Below are positions 26,950-34,769 of a DNA stretch of 64,000 nucleotides, piece by piece. The notes under the pieces are model-generated. The model saw only the letters and a list, made by a program, of their open reading frames with translations, was not told where the DNA came from and searched no databases. Both the position numbers and the translations under genes were made by a program. Origin of the DNA: Mesorhizobium helmanticense (GTDB lineage Bacteria; Pseudomonadota; Alphaproteobacteria; Rhizobiales; Rhizobiaceae); assembly GCF_003034915.1 (NCBI RefSeq), contig NZ_PZJX01000038.1, forward strand, positions 1-64,000, written 5' to 3'. Each line of letters opens with the position of its first letter. Within the stretch, counting starts at the first letter, position 1.

Positions 26950-28136
26950 CAATCCTTCACGAAGAGCTGGCGAGGCACATTGGCCAGGCATTCGACGCCC
27001 GTCTCGGTGATCAGGATCGACTCGGTGATCTCCAGCCCCATCGTTTCCAGCCACAGACCCGTCATGAAATGGAAAGTCATGCCCGGCTTGAGTTCGGTGC
27101 GGTCGCCGGGCCGCAGGCTCATCGTGCGCTCACCCCAGTCCGGCGGGTAGGAAAGGCCGATCGAATAGCCGGTGCGGCTGTCCTTGACGATGCCGTATCG
27201 CTTCAGGACGGTGAAAAACGCGTTGGCGATGTCCTCGCACGCATTGCCTGGTTTGGCGGCGGCGAGGCCTGCTTCCATGCCTTCCAGCGTGGCCTTCTCC
27301 GCTTCGAGAAAGGCCGGTGTCGGCTTGCCGAGAAATACGGTGCGCGACAAGGGGCAGTGATAGCGGTTGTAGCAACCGGCGATCTCGAAGAACGTGCCTT
27401 CATTCGGCTTCATGGGCTTGTCGTCCCAGGTGAGGTGCGGCGCCGACGCATCCTCGCCCGAGGGGAGCAGCGGCACAAGCGCCGGGTAGTCGCCGCCAAT
27501 CCCGTCGACGCCGCGTGTTCCGGCATCATAGATCTCGGCGACGAGGTCGCATTTGCGCATGCCAACCTCCACTTTGTCGACGATGCGCTTGTGCATGGCC
27601 TCGACGATGCGGGCGGCGTTGCGCATGTAACCGATTTCGGTTTCGGTCTTGATGGCGCGCTGCCAGTTCACCAGCGCCGTCGCGTCGATGAGGCGCGCGT
27701 TCGGCAAATGCTTTTGCAGGGACAAAAAAGCCGCGGCGGAAAACCAGTAATTGTCCAGCTCGACCCCGATGGCGAGCTTGTCCCAGCGCCGCTCGCCGAG
27801 AACCTGGGCGAGATAATCCATCGGATGCCGCTCGGTCGACTGCACATAGTGGTCCGCATAGGGCACGATGTTGTCGTCGGAGAGATAGCTGGTGCGCCTG
27901 GCGCCGTTGGCGTCCTGGCCGCGGCCGTACCAGACAGGTTCTCCATCGGGCGGCACGATGACCGCCTGGTGGACGTAGAAGGACCAGCCGTCATAGCCGG
28001 TCAGCCAGTGCATGTTGGACGGATCGCTGACGATCAGCAGGTCGATGCCCTTGGCCTCCATGGCACGGCGCGTCTTGGCCAGGCGCTCGGAATATTCCTG
28101 CCGGGAAAACCTCAGATTTGCAGTGGTCATTTTCAT
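26949..28136 (-). CDS. doeA: Ectoine hydrolase, M24 family
   Basis: 395 residues from the ATG at 28136; the frame reads further upstream only through an intergenic repeat. It has the creatinase-like N-terminal domain (SNMHWLTGYDGWSFYVHQAV) and a pita-bread C-terminal domain with FFEIAGCYNRYHCPLSRTVFLG and GYSIGLSYPPDWGE. These segments are characteristic of DoeA/EutD, which opens the ectoine ring to N-alpha-acetyl-L-2,4-diaminobutyrate. The residues that bind metals in aminopeptidase P are not evident, as expected for the creatinase-like branch. The upstream repeat leaves a weak ribosome binding site (GGGA). Confidence 0.92.
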   Translation of the reverse strand: MKMTTANLRFSRQEYSERLAKTRRAMEAKGIDLLIVSDPSNMHWLTGYDGWSFYVHQAVIVPPDGEPVWYGRGQDANGARRTSYLSDDNIVPYADHYVQSTERHPMDYLAQVLGERRWDKLAIGVELDNYWFSAAAFLSLQKHLPNARLIDATALVNWQRAIKTETEIGYMRNAARIVEAMHKRIVDKVEVGMRKCDLVAEIYDAGTRGVDGIGGDYPALVPLLPSGEDASAPHLTWDDKPMKPNEGTFFEIAGCYNRYHCPLSRTVFLGKPTPAFLEAEKATLEGMEAGLAAAKPGNACEDIANAFFTVLKRYGIVKDSRTGYSIGLSYPPDWGERTMSLRPGDRTELKPGMTFHFMTGLWLETMGLEITESILITETGVECLANVPRQLFVKD

Positions 28137-28145
28137 TTGTCCCGG

Positions 28146-28233
28146 TTCTAAGTCATTGTTTGTTCGCATGATCTTGTCCGAAAAGTCTGCAACTTTTTGC
28201 TACGCTGACCTTCAGTTCGGGATCATGCTCTAG
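28146..28233. repeat. Dispersed palindromic intergenic repeat, copy B
   Basis: Shares TTGTTCGCATGATCTTGTCC and AAAAGTCTGCAACTTTT with copy A (18920-19023), and its right end reads CTAGAGCATGATCCCG on the minus strand, identical to the left end of copy C. It fills the gap between eutC and doeA; its terminal CTAG provides the eutC stop codon. The internal pairing is disrupted compared with copy A. Confidence 0.75.
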
Positions 28234-29219
28234 CTTTCGAAGGATGTGCCGGCTTTGGCCGCATTGGCGCGATCGTGGGCAAGCGTGGCGATCGCGGTGT
28301 CCTGTACGCCGGTGCCGGTGAGATCGGCCAGGGTTATGTCGGAGGGGGATGTGCGTCCTGGCGACGTACCGGCGATGACTGCGCCAAGCTCCGGGAACGC
28401 TTCTTCCTGGGCGACGACGCCGGCGGCGATGGCGTGATGCAGTTCGCCAAGCCGCCGCGTCTGCTTGAGGCTGTCGGCGACATAGACGGCTTTTTCGAAC
28501 ACCGCCGGATCGATCTCGTTCTTGTGCTCGGAATCCGATCCCATGGCGGTGACGTGCTGGCCGCTCTTCAGCCACTGCGCCATCAATACCGGCTTCTCGG
28601 ACGGCGTCGTGGTGACGATGATATCGGCTTCGGCGGCCGCCTGGCGGGGATCTGACACGGCACCGACGTCGATGCCGAGCGACCGGCTCAGATCGGCCGC
28701 GGTAGCCTCGGCCTTGGCGCCGTCACGCGCCCAGATGCGCGCCTGCCGGATCGGCCGCACCAAAAGCAGCGCTTCGAGTTGCAGCCGCGCCTGGACACCG
28801 GCGCCGTAGACGGCAGCCACGGACGAGTCCGGCCGCGACAAATATTTGGCGGCGACTGCGCCGGCCGCTGCCGTGCGGACATCGGTGAGGTAGCCATTGT
28901 CGAGCAAGAGGGCCTCGACCAAGCCCGTCCTGGCTGACAACAGCACCATCATGCCGTTGAGGCTGGGCAGCCCGAGCTTGGGATTGTCGAAGAAGCCCGG
29001 GCTGATCTTGATGGCGAAGCCATCGACGCCGGGGATATAGGCCGTCTTCACGTCGACTTCGCCGCGATGCTCGGGAATGTCGAGGCGCAGGATCGGCGGC
29101 ATCGCAACCGGCAAGGTGGCCAGGGCACGAAAGGCGTGCTCGACGCAGCCCACGGCCGCGAGATCAAGTTTGACGACCTTTCTAAGTTCGGCCTCGGTCA
29201 AGATGGTCATGCGGCTCAT
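28230..29219 (-). CDS. eutC: Ectoine utilization protein EutC, ornithine cyclodeaminase/mu-crystallin family
   Basis: 329 residues. The Rossmann-type nucleotide-binding segment AVYGAGVQARLQLEAL lies near residue 135, with the family's KISPGFFDNPKLGLPSLNG and DNGYLTDVRTAAAGAVAAKYL segments before it. EutC acts with EutA and EutB in converting 5-hydroxyectoine to ectoine in the proposed pathway. Start at 29219 is supported by GAGGAGA and overlaps the eutB stop (ATGA). The stop codon coincides with the end of repeat copy B, so the last residues may have been altered by the repeat. Confidence 0.88.
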   Translation of the reverse strand: MSRMTILTEAELRKVVKLDLAAVGCVEHAFRALATLPVAMPPILRLDIPEHRGEVDVKTAYIPGVDGFAIKISPGFFDNPKLGLPSLNGMMVLLSARTGLVEALLLDNGYLTDVRTAAAGAVAAKYLSRPDSSVAAVYGAGVQARLQLEALLLVRPIRQARIWARDGAKAEATAADLSRSLGIDVGAVSDPRQAAAEADIIVTTTPSEKPVLMAQWLKSGQHVTAMGSDSEHKNEIDPAVFEKAVYVADSLKQTRRLGELHHAIAAGVVAQEEAFPELGAVIAGTSPGRTSPSDITLADLTGTGVQDTAIATLAHDRANAAKAGTSFES

Positions 29220-30208
29220 GGATTGGTCTCCTCATCATTCGTCCATGTTCCGCAGATGACGCTGCGGTGCAGGTCCATGCCGATGTTGCGGCCCGACAGC
29301 AGCACGACGGTTTCGCCTTCCAGCCTGATCTTGCCGGCCAGGATCGCCGCGATACCAACGGCGCCGGCGCCTTCGACAATCTCACGCTCGACGGCGTAGG
29401 CATGCCGAATACCCTCGGCGATCTCGGCCTCGGTCAGCAGGACCACCTCGTCGAGCAGGTCGCTGCACATGCGGAAAGTGTATTCATTGGAAAGGCCGAT
29501 GCCGCCGCCCAGCGAGTCCGCGAGCGTCGGCAACTCCGTCACCGGGATTGGCTTGCCAGCATCGATGCTGGCTTTCATGGCGGCGCCGCGTTGCATCGAA
29601 ACGCCGATGATCCGTGTGGCCGGCGAGATGCTTTTTACCGCGGCAGCTATGCCGGCTGCGAGCCCACCGCCGGAAAGCTGGACCAGCACCGTCCTGGCGG
29701 CAGGTATGGCTTCGATCATCTCGAGGCCGATTGTGCCTTGTCCGGCAATCACGGCAGGATCATCGAAGGGCGGAACCATGGCCATGTACTCGTCGCGGAC
29801 CAGCCGATCGACCTCTTGTTGCGCGTCTTCCTGGCTGTCGCCGACAATGCGTATGTCGGCGCCGAGGCGGCGGATTTCGGCAAGTTTGTTGTCGGGAACC
29901 AGACGCGACATGCAGATGACGGCGCGCACGCCCTCGAGCTTTGCCGCATGCGCCAGCGCGCGCCCATGATTGCCAGTGGATGCTGCGACCACGCCGCGCG
30001 ACTTTTCGGCAGGAGAGAGCAGGGCGACTGCGTTGGACGCGCCGCGCAGCTTGAAACTGCCGGTCGTCTGGCGATGCTCCAACTTGAGGAACACCGGCAC
30101 CCCGGCAATCTCCGAAAGCGACTGAGAACGGACCGTTGCGGTCCGCTCGATCTTGTCGGCGATCCGCAGCCGTGCGGCCTGAATATCGCTGAGCGTGACG
30201 GGGTTCAT
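29216..30208 (-). CDS. eutB: Hydroxyectoine utilization dehydratase EutB, threonine dehydratase family
   Basis: 330 residues, a fold-type II PLP enzyme. The PLP lysine lies in TTGSFKLRGASNA near residue 55, the Asn loop is ASTGNHGRALA, and the phosphate-binding glycine loop is QLSGGGLAAGIAA. Length and neighbours match EutB rather than biosynthetic threonine deaminase, which has a regulatory C-terminal domain absent here. It is flanked by eutC and by a 29-codon open frame with an ATGA overlap. Note that eutA, usually adjacent, is not in this window. Confidence 0.88.
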   Translation of the reverse strand: MNPVTLSDIQAARLRIADKIERTATVRSQSLSEIAGVPVFLKLEHRQTTGSFKLRGASNAVALLSPAEKSRGVVAASTGNHGRALAHAAKLEGVRAVICMSRLVPDNKLAEIRRLGADIRIVGDSQEDAQQEVDRLVRDEYMAMVPPFDDPAVIAGQGTIGLEMIEAIPAARTVLVQLSGGGLAAGIAAAVKSISPATRIIGVSMQRGAAMKASIDAGKPIPVTELPTLADSLGGGIGLSNEYTFRMCSDLLDEVVLLTEAEIAEGIRHAYAVEREIVEGAGAVGIAAILAGKIRLEGETVVLLSGRNIGMDLHRSVICGTWTNDEETNP

Positions 30209-30294
30209 TGGAGCGCCTGCGGTTCGGCCGCGCGCCAGTGCTTCTGGCCCGACAGCGCGTTGCGGAAAATCGAGAGTGCGAAATAGCGCGTCAT
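30205..30294 (-). CDS. 29-residue open frame, possible remnant of a sarcosine-oxidase-beta-like gene
   Basis: The frame runs MTRYFALSIF...HWRAAEPQALQ and exactly fills the gap between the M24 gene and eutB. Its ATG is one base after the M24 stop (TGATATG) and its stop overlaps the eutB start (ATGA), so it would be translationally coupled on both sides. The pattern M-x-R-Y ... A-L-S-G-x-K-x-W ... A-E-P-x resembles the very N-terminus of sarcosine-oxidase beta-like FAD oxidoreductases, which continues into a Rossmann fold missing here. It may be a deletion remnant whose frame was preserved, or a real coupling peptide. I cannot decide between these. Confidence 0.4.
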   Translation of the reverse strand: MTRYFALSIFRNALSGQKHWRAAEPQALQ

Positions 30295-30295
30295 A

Positions 30296-31444
30296 TCAGC
30301 GGACAATCGGGCCGGTAGGCGTGCGGGTGAGCACTTCCGCTCCGCTGCCAGTCAGAAGCACGGTGTTGGAGATGAAATCGTCGCCGCGGCCCGTGCCCAT
30401 CAGCCAGGACAGGATGTGGAAGCTCATACCGGCCTCGATTTCGATGTCGGAATCGTGACGGAGCCCCGTCACCGAATTGCCGCCCGTCCAGGAGGGCGGC
30501 TGGCCAGCGCCGACCAGATACCCGCAATGATGCCGCCGGTAGTGCGAGAGGCCCGCGTTATCGACGACGTCCTGCCAGGCCGCGTAGACATCGCGCGCCT
30601 TGACGCCCGGTTTGAGGGCAGCGACGACAGCGTCGACGGCGCTCGCAGTCGTCTCGGCCATCGCCGCGTCCGCTTCGCTGATGCCGCCGATACGGATCAG
30701 CCGTCCGAGCGGCGCGTGATAGCGCGAGACGCAGCCGGACAGTTCGAGGAACACCGACTCGCCGGATCTGTAGTTCTTGTCGCCCCAGGTGGTGTGCTCT
30801 TCGCCAAGCCGGGCAGCCGGGCGGATGAACGGGCCGAAGCCTGGAGCGTGGCCGCCGGCCCGGATCATCGCCGCCACGCATTGCGCGGCGACATCCTGTT
30901 CGGCCGCGCCATCCGAAATCGCTTCGATCGCAGCGGCGGCGGCGGCGTCCGTCACCTTGGCAGCGCGGCGCATGAGGGACTGCTCCTCGGCACTTTTAAC
31001 GCGCCGCATCGTGTCGACCAAACCGGAAATATCGCTCCATATGGCAACGGTTTGCGCCTTGAGCCTGAGAGCGAGACCGTGGCTCAGCCCGGATGTCCAG
31101 TATTCGAGGCCGATCGGCTTGTCCGCGAGACCAAGTTCGGACAGCACGCGGGCAGCGAGATCGGCCGCGGTCTCGCTATCGGAATGGCCGCGAAATGCGG
31201 CTGCCTTGACCTGGTTCTCGATGGTCACGCGCTCCATCGAACGCGTGACCAGGATCGGTTTTCGATCGAGCGGAACGATAAGGAGATGCGGCGCGAAGTA
31301 ACCCCAGTGATCGAGCCCGGTGAAGTAAAAGACATTCTCCGGCGAGACGATGATCGCCGCTTCGAGGTCACTTTCAATCAGCGCTGCGCGAAGCTTCGCA
31401 AGGCGTCTTGCCAGCTCGACTTCGGAAAACGGATTGCGGTCCAT
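30296..31444 (-). CDS. M24 family peptidase-like protein, second DoeA-type paralogue
   Basis: 382 residues from the ATG at 31444. It has the same two-domain plan as DoeA: SPENVFYFTGLDHWGYFAPH at the N-terminal end and VFLELSGCVSRYHAPLGRLIRIGG in the catalytic half, with GYLVGAGQPPSWTGG replacing DoeA's GYSIGLSYPPDW. It is thus a diverged relative rather than a recent copy. It is the first gene of the minus-strand ectoine operon, divergent from ehuB. It may hydrolyse hydroxyectoine or a related cyclic amidine, or be a Xaa-Pro-dipeptidase-like enzyme; this is inference. Confidence 0.82.
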   Translation of the reverse strand: MDRNPFSEVELARRLAKLRAALIESDLEAAIIVSPENVFYFTGLDHWGYFAPHLLIVPLDRKPILVTRSMERVTIENQVKAAAFRGHSDSETAADLAARVLSELGLADKPIGLEYWTSGLSHGLALRLKAQTVAIWSDISGLVDTMRRVKSAEEQSLMRRAAKVTDAAAAAAIEAISDGAAEQDVAAQCVAAMIRAGGHAPGFGPFIRPAARLGEEHTTWGDKNYRSGESVFLELSGCVSRYHAPLGRLIRIGGISEADAAMAETTASAVDAVVAALKPGVKARDVYAAWQDVVDNAGLSHYRRHHCGYLVGAGQPPSWTGGNSVTGLRHDSDIEIEAGMSFHILSWLMGTGRGDDFISNTVLLTGSGAEVLTRTPTGPIVR

Positions 31445-31502
31445 CAGGGGATCTCTTTCGAAGGCATGTCCGTGGCATACCAACACTGCCGAAGACGCTC
31501 AA

Positions 31503-31608
31503 TTGTGCACAACTAAGGGAGCTGGTGCGCTAAATTAGCAATTGGCACTCAGCAATTTATGGATTGTTACAACGCCGCTTGCAGCAAGTCCAGATCAGTT
31601 GTATACGT
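31503..31608. promoter_or_regulatory. Cluster of TTGT-ACAA dyads in the divergent ectoine promoter region
   Basis: Three related sites lie between the M24 gene and ehuB: TTGTGCACAA (31503-31512, perfect), TTGTTACAA (31564-31572, symmetrical) and TTGTATACGT (31599-31608, imperfect). They resemble the T-x-G-T-x-x-A-C-x-A dyads bound by FCD-type GntR regulators, one of which is encoded at the end of the ehu operon (34766). Confidence 0.5.
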
Positions 31609-31682
31609 CTTATGCGCCAATCGACGATGTGGGAGAAACATCGATCCGCTTGGCCAGCCATTGAAAAAGAAAAGGGGAAAGC

Positions 31683-32552
31683 ATGTTCAAATCAACGACA
31701 TCACGTCGCGCGGTGGTGAAAGCCGCTGCTTTTATCGCGCTCGCAGCGACGTCAATGACGTCGCTGCCCGTTCACGCGGAGACCACCCTCGAACGGGCCA
31801 AGAAGGACGGCTACATTCGCGTCGGTTTTGCCAACGAGGCGCCATTCGGCTTCGCCACGCCAGACGGCAAGTTGACCGGCGAGGCGCCGGAAGTCGCCAA
31901 GGCGGTGCTCGCCAAGATGGGCATCAAGCAAGTGGATGGCGTCCTCACCGAATTCGGCTCGCTCATTCCCGGTCTCAAGGCAGGCCGGTTCGACATCATC
32001 GCCGCCGGCATGTTCATCAATCCCAAGCGCTGTGCGGAGATCAATTTCTCCGAGCCGTCCTATGGCATTGGCCAGGCCATGCTCGTGCTCAAGGGAAATC
32101 CGAAAGGCGTCAAGGACTATTCGAGCATCAAGGACAATCCCGACCTGAAGCTCGCCGTGATGGCTGGCGCCGTCGAAGGCGGCTACGCGAAGGACGCTGG
32201 AGTAGCCGCTGACCAGATCGTCTCGCTGCCCGATCAGTCCAGCCTCGTCGCCGCCGTCCAGGCAGGCCGGGCCGACGCGGCGGCGCTGACTGCGCTGTCT
32301 ATCGCCGACATGGCAAAGAAGGCCGATGGGGTCGAATCGACCAAGCCGTTCGGCGAGGTTGCCGGCAAGTCGGTGAAAGGCCATGGCGGCTTCGGTTTCC
32401 GCAAGGAGGATACCGATCTGCTGGAGGCGTTCAACGCCGAGTTGAAGACGTTCCTGGGGTCGCCTGAGCATATCGCGCTGGTCGAACCGCTCGGCTTTGG
32501 CAAGGACTACCTCCCGAACAAGACCACCGCGCAGCTTTGCGCGGGCGAATAG
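31683..32552 (+). CDS. ehuB: Ectoine/hydroxyectoine ABC transporter substrate-binding protein
   Basis: 289 residues, an SBP_bac_3-type (amino-acid family) binding protein. The leader (residues 1-32) contains SRRAVVK, so export by Tat as well as Sec is conceivable; cleavage after V-H-A. The mature part has IRVGFANEAPFGFATPDGKL and FGSLIPGLKAGRFDIIAAGMF, close to the EhuB pattern I know. It is the first gene of ehuBCDA and diverges from the catabolic operon. A strong hairpin follows the stop before ehuC, which would give more binding protein than membrane components. Confidence 0.9.
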   Translation: MFKSTTSRRAVVKAAAFIALAATSMTSLPVHAETTLERAKKDGYIRVGFANEAPFGFATPDGKLTGEAPEVAKAVLAKMGIKQVDGVLTEFGSLIPGLKAGRFDIIAAGMFINPKRCAEINFSEPSYGIGQAMLVLKGNPKGVKDYSSIKDNPDLKLAVMAGAVEGGYAKDAGVAADQIVSLPDQSSLVAAVQAGRADAAALTALSIADMAKKADGVESTKPFGEVAGKSVKGHGGFGFRKEDTDLLEAFNAELKTFLGSPEHIALVEPLGFGKDYLPNKTTAQLCAGE

Positions 32553-32566
32553 TTTCCCCTACCGTT

Positions 32567-32589
32567 GGGCGGCGCAAAACGCGCCGCCC
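32567..32589 (+). terminator. Intra-operon hairpin after ehuB
   Basis: GGGCGGCGC and GCGCCGCCC form a perfect 9-bp stem with a 5-nt loop (AAAAC) between ehuB and ehuC. No T-run follows, so it is more likely to stabilise the upstream mRNA end or cause partial termination than to end the transcript. Confidence 0.6.
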
Positions 32590-32608
32590 CCTTTGCAAGG
32601 AGGGGTAG

Positions 32609-33337
32609 ATGGGAATCCGTACGCTGGTTGGCATGCTTGTCGCGGCACTCGCCTTCATCGGCGTCCTGGCGACGCAGGAGGCCTATAGGCTCTTCCTGCC
32701 GGGACTGCTGCAAGGCGCGGTCCTGACGATCGAGATCGCCCTTCTGGGTAGCCTGCTCGCCGTCGTCATGGGCGTGCTCGCCGCGCTGGCGCGGATGTAC
32801 GGCCCGGCGCCGCTCCGCTGGCTGGCGACGGTCTATGTCGAGATCTTTCGTGGCACCTCAGCGCTGGTGCAGCTGTTCTGGCTGTTTTTTGTGCTGCCGC
32901 AATTTGGCGTCACGCTCGATGCATTTCCTGTTGCCGTGCTTGCCCTTGGCCTCAATGTCGGGGCCTACGGCTCGGAGGTGGTTCGGGGCGCGATCCAGTC
33001 CGTCGCGCGCGGTCAATGGGAGGCGGCAACCGCGCTCAACATGAGCCGCGCCCAGATGTTGCGGCGGATCATCCTGCCGCAGGCGTTCGTCGCCATGATC
33101 CCGCCTTGGGGCAACCTCTTCATCGAGCTGTTGAAATCGACGGCGCTGGTTTCGCTGATCACGCTTTCGGACCTGGCCTTCAAGGCGCAGCAGATGAATC
33201 AGAACACGTTCAAGACCATCCCGATCTTCACCCTCGTCCTGCTGATGTACCTGGCCATGTCGCTGGTGCTGACGATCGGCATGCGACTTCTTGAAAGGCG
33301 CGCGTCGCTGGGCCTGGCACGGGGGAGGGCGGCATGA
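32609..33337 (+). CDS. ehuC: Ectoine/hydroxyectoine ABC transporter permease
   Basis: 242 residues, a HisM/GlnP-type permease with about five membrane segments. The ATPase-contact EAA loop is EAATALNMSRAQMLRRIILPQA. Start has AAGGAGGGG directly upstream. Its stop overlaps ehuD in an ATGA arrangement. Choice of EhuC over EhuD rests on gene order (ehuB-C-D-A) as in Sinorhizobium meliloti. Confidence 0.88.
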   Translation: MGIRTLVGMLVAALAFIGVLATQEAYRLFLPGLLQGAVLTIEIALLGSLLAVVMGVLAALARMYGPAPLRWLATVYVEIFRGTSALVQLFWLFFVLPQFGVTLDAFPVAVLALGLNVGAYGSEVVRGAIQSVARGQWEAATALNMSRAQMLRRIILPQAFVAMIPPWGNLFIELLKSTALVSLITLSDLAFKAQQMNQNTFKTIPIFTLVLLMYLAMSLVLTIGMRLLERRASLGLARGRAA

Positions 33338-33993
33338 TCTGGGACTGGGCATTCGCGTTCGAAATCCTGCCCGTGCTTGGCCGTGCGGCGATCGTCACCA
33401 TCGAGGCGACGCTGCTTGGCTTCGTGATCGCCGCCTTGCTCGGTCTTGTCCTGGCCGTCGTGCGCATCGCGGTGCCGCGGACAGGCTGGACGATCTCGGT
33501 GCTGGTCGAGCTGATCCGCTCGACGCCCCTGCTCATCCAGATATTCTTCCTCTATTTCGTGCTGCCGAAATTCGGCATCGTGCTCGACGCCTTCACGGCC
33601 GGCGTGCTCGCCATCGGCATCCACTACGCCGCCTATTGCTCGGAGGTTTACCGCGCCGGCTTCGACAATATCCATCGCGGCCAGTGGGAAGCCTCGATCG
33701 CGCTCAATCTCTCGTCGTGGACGACGTTCAAGGACATCATCATCCCGCAGGCCATCCCGCCGATCGTGCCGGCGCTGGGCAACTATCTCGTCGCGCTGTT
33801 CAAGGAGACGCCGCTGCTTTCGGCGATCGCGGTCCTGGAATTGATGCAGACCGCCAAGATCATCGGCTCCGAGACGTTCCGCTACACCGAGCCGATCACG
33901 CTCGTCGGCCTGTTCTTTCTTGCGATGAGCCTGGTTTCGGCAGCCCTCATCCGCTCCCTTGAAGGCGTGCTCAACCGGAGGGCCATGCGATGA
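33334..33993 (+). CDS. ehuD: Ectoine/hydroxyectoine ABC transporter permease
   Basis: 219 residues, the second HisM-type permease of the pair. The EAA loop reads EASIALNLSSWTTFKDIIIPQA. About five hydrophobic segments. It shares TPLLIQIFFLYFVLPKFGIVLDAF with ehuC's corresponding region, so the two are paralogous subunits that should form a heterodimer. Overlaps both neighbours by four bases. Confidence 0.88.
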   Translation: MIWDWAFAFEILPVLGRAAIVTIEATLLGFVIAALLGLVLAVVRIAVPRTGWTISVLVELIRSTPLLIQIFFLYFVLPKFGIVLDAFTAGVLAIGIHYAAYCSEVYRAGFDNIHRGQWEASIALNLSSWTTFKDIIIPQAIPPIVPALGNYLVALFKETPLLSAIAVLELMQTAKIIGSETFRYTEPITLVGLFFLAMSLVSAALIRSLEGVLNRRAMR

Positions 33994-34769
33994 CCGAACA
34001 ACCCATGGTTCGCTTCGAAAACGTCTCGAAACGCTATGGCACGCTGACCGTGCTCGACGGCCTTGATCTCGAGATAAAGCGCGGCGAGAAGGTCTCGGTC
34101 ATCGGCCCGTCAGGGTCGGGCAAGACCACGGTGCTGCGCATGCTGATGACACTGGAGACGATCAATGACGGCGTGATCTGGGTCGAGGGCGAGCCGCTGA
34201 CGCATATGCAGCGGAACGGCAAACTGGTGCCGGCCGACATCAATCACATCCGCAAGATCCGCGCCAAGATCGGCATGGTGTTCCAGTCCTTCAATCTTTT
34301 CCCGCACATGACCGCGATGGCGAACTGCATCGAGGCGCCGATCACAGTCCTCGGCATGAAGCGCGCGGATGCGGAGGCGCGCGCGGCCGATCTATTGGAG
34401 ATGGTGGGGCTCGGGCAGAAAAAGGGCCACTACCCCTCGCAGCTTTCCGGCGGCCAGCAGCAGCGTGTCGCCATTGCCCGCGCGCTCGCCATGCGGCCCA
34501 AGATCATGCTGTTCGACGAGGTGACCTCGGCGCTCGATCCCGAACTTGTCGGCGAAGTGCTGGAGGTTATTCGCAAGCTCGGCAGAGAGCACGACTTGAC
34601 CATGCTGATGGTTACCCACCAGATGGGCTTTGCCAAGGAATTTTCCGATCGCGTCTGCTTCTTCCATGCGGGCAAGATCTGCGAACAGGGTCCGCCGAAG
34701 GAATTGTTCGGAGCGCCGAAGAATGAGCGCACGCAGCAGTTCCTCCGTGCCGTTCTGGAGGCTGGATGA
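33990..34769 (+). CDS. ehuA: Ectoine/hydroxyectoine ABC transporter ATP-binding protein
   Basis: 259 residues, an amino-acid-type ABC ATPase. Walker A GPSGSGKTT near residue 36, signature LSGGQQQRVAIARAL, Walker B IMLFDEVTSALDPE and the switch His in MVTHQMGFA are all present. An insertion after Walker A (EPLTHMQRNGKLVPADINHIRKI) is typical of EhuA-like ATPases. The stop overlaps the following GntR gene, which is therefore in the same transcript. Confidence 0.92.
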   Translation: MTEQPMVRFENVSKRYGTLTVLDGLDLEIKRGEKVSVIGPSGSGKTTVLRMLMTLETINDGVIWVEGEPLTHMQRNGKLVPADINHIRKIRAKIGMVFQSFNLFPHMTAMANCIEAPITVLGMKRADAEARAADLLEMVGLGQKKGHYPSQLSGGQQQRVAIARALAMRPKIMLFDEVTSALDPELVGEVLEVIRKLGREHDLTMLMVTHQMGFAKEFSDRVCFFHAGKICEQGPPKELFGAPKNERTQQFLRAVLEAG

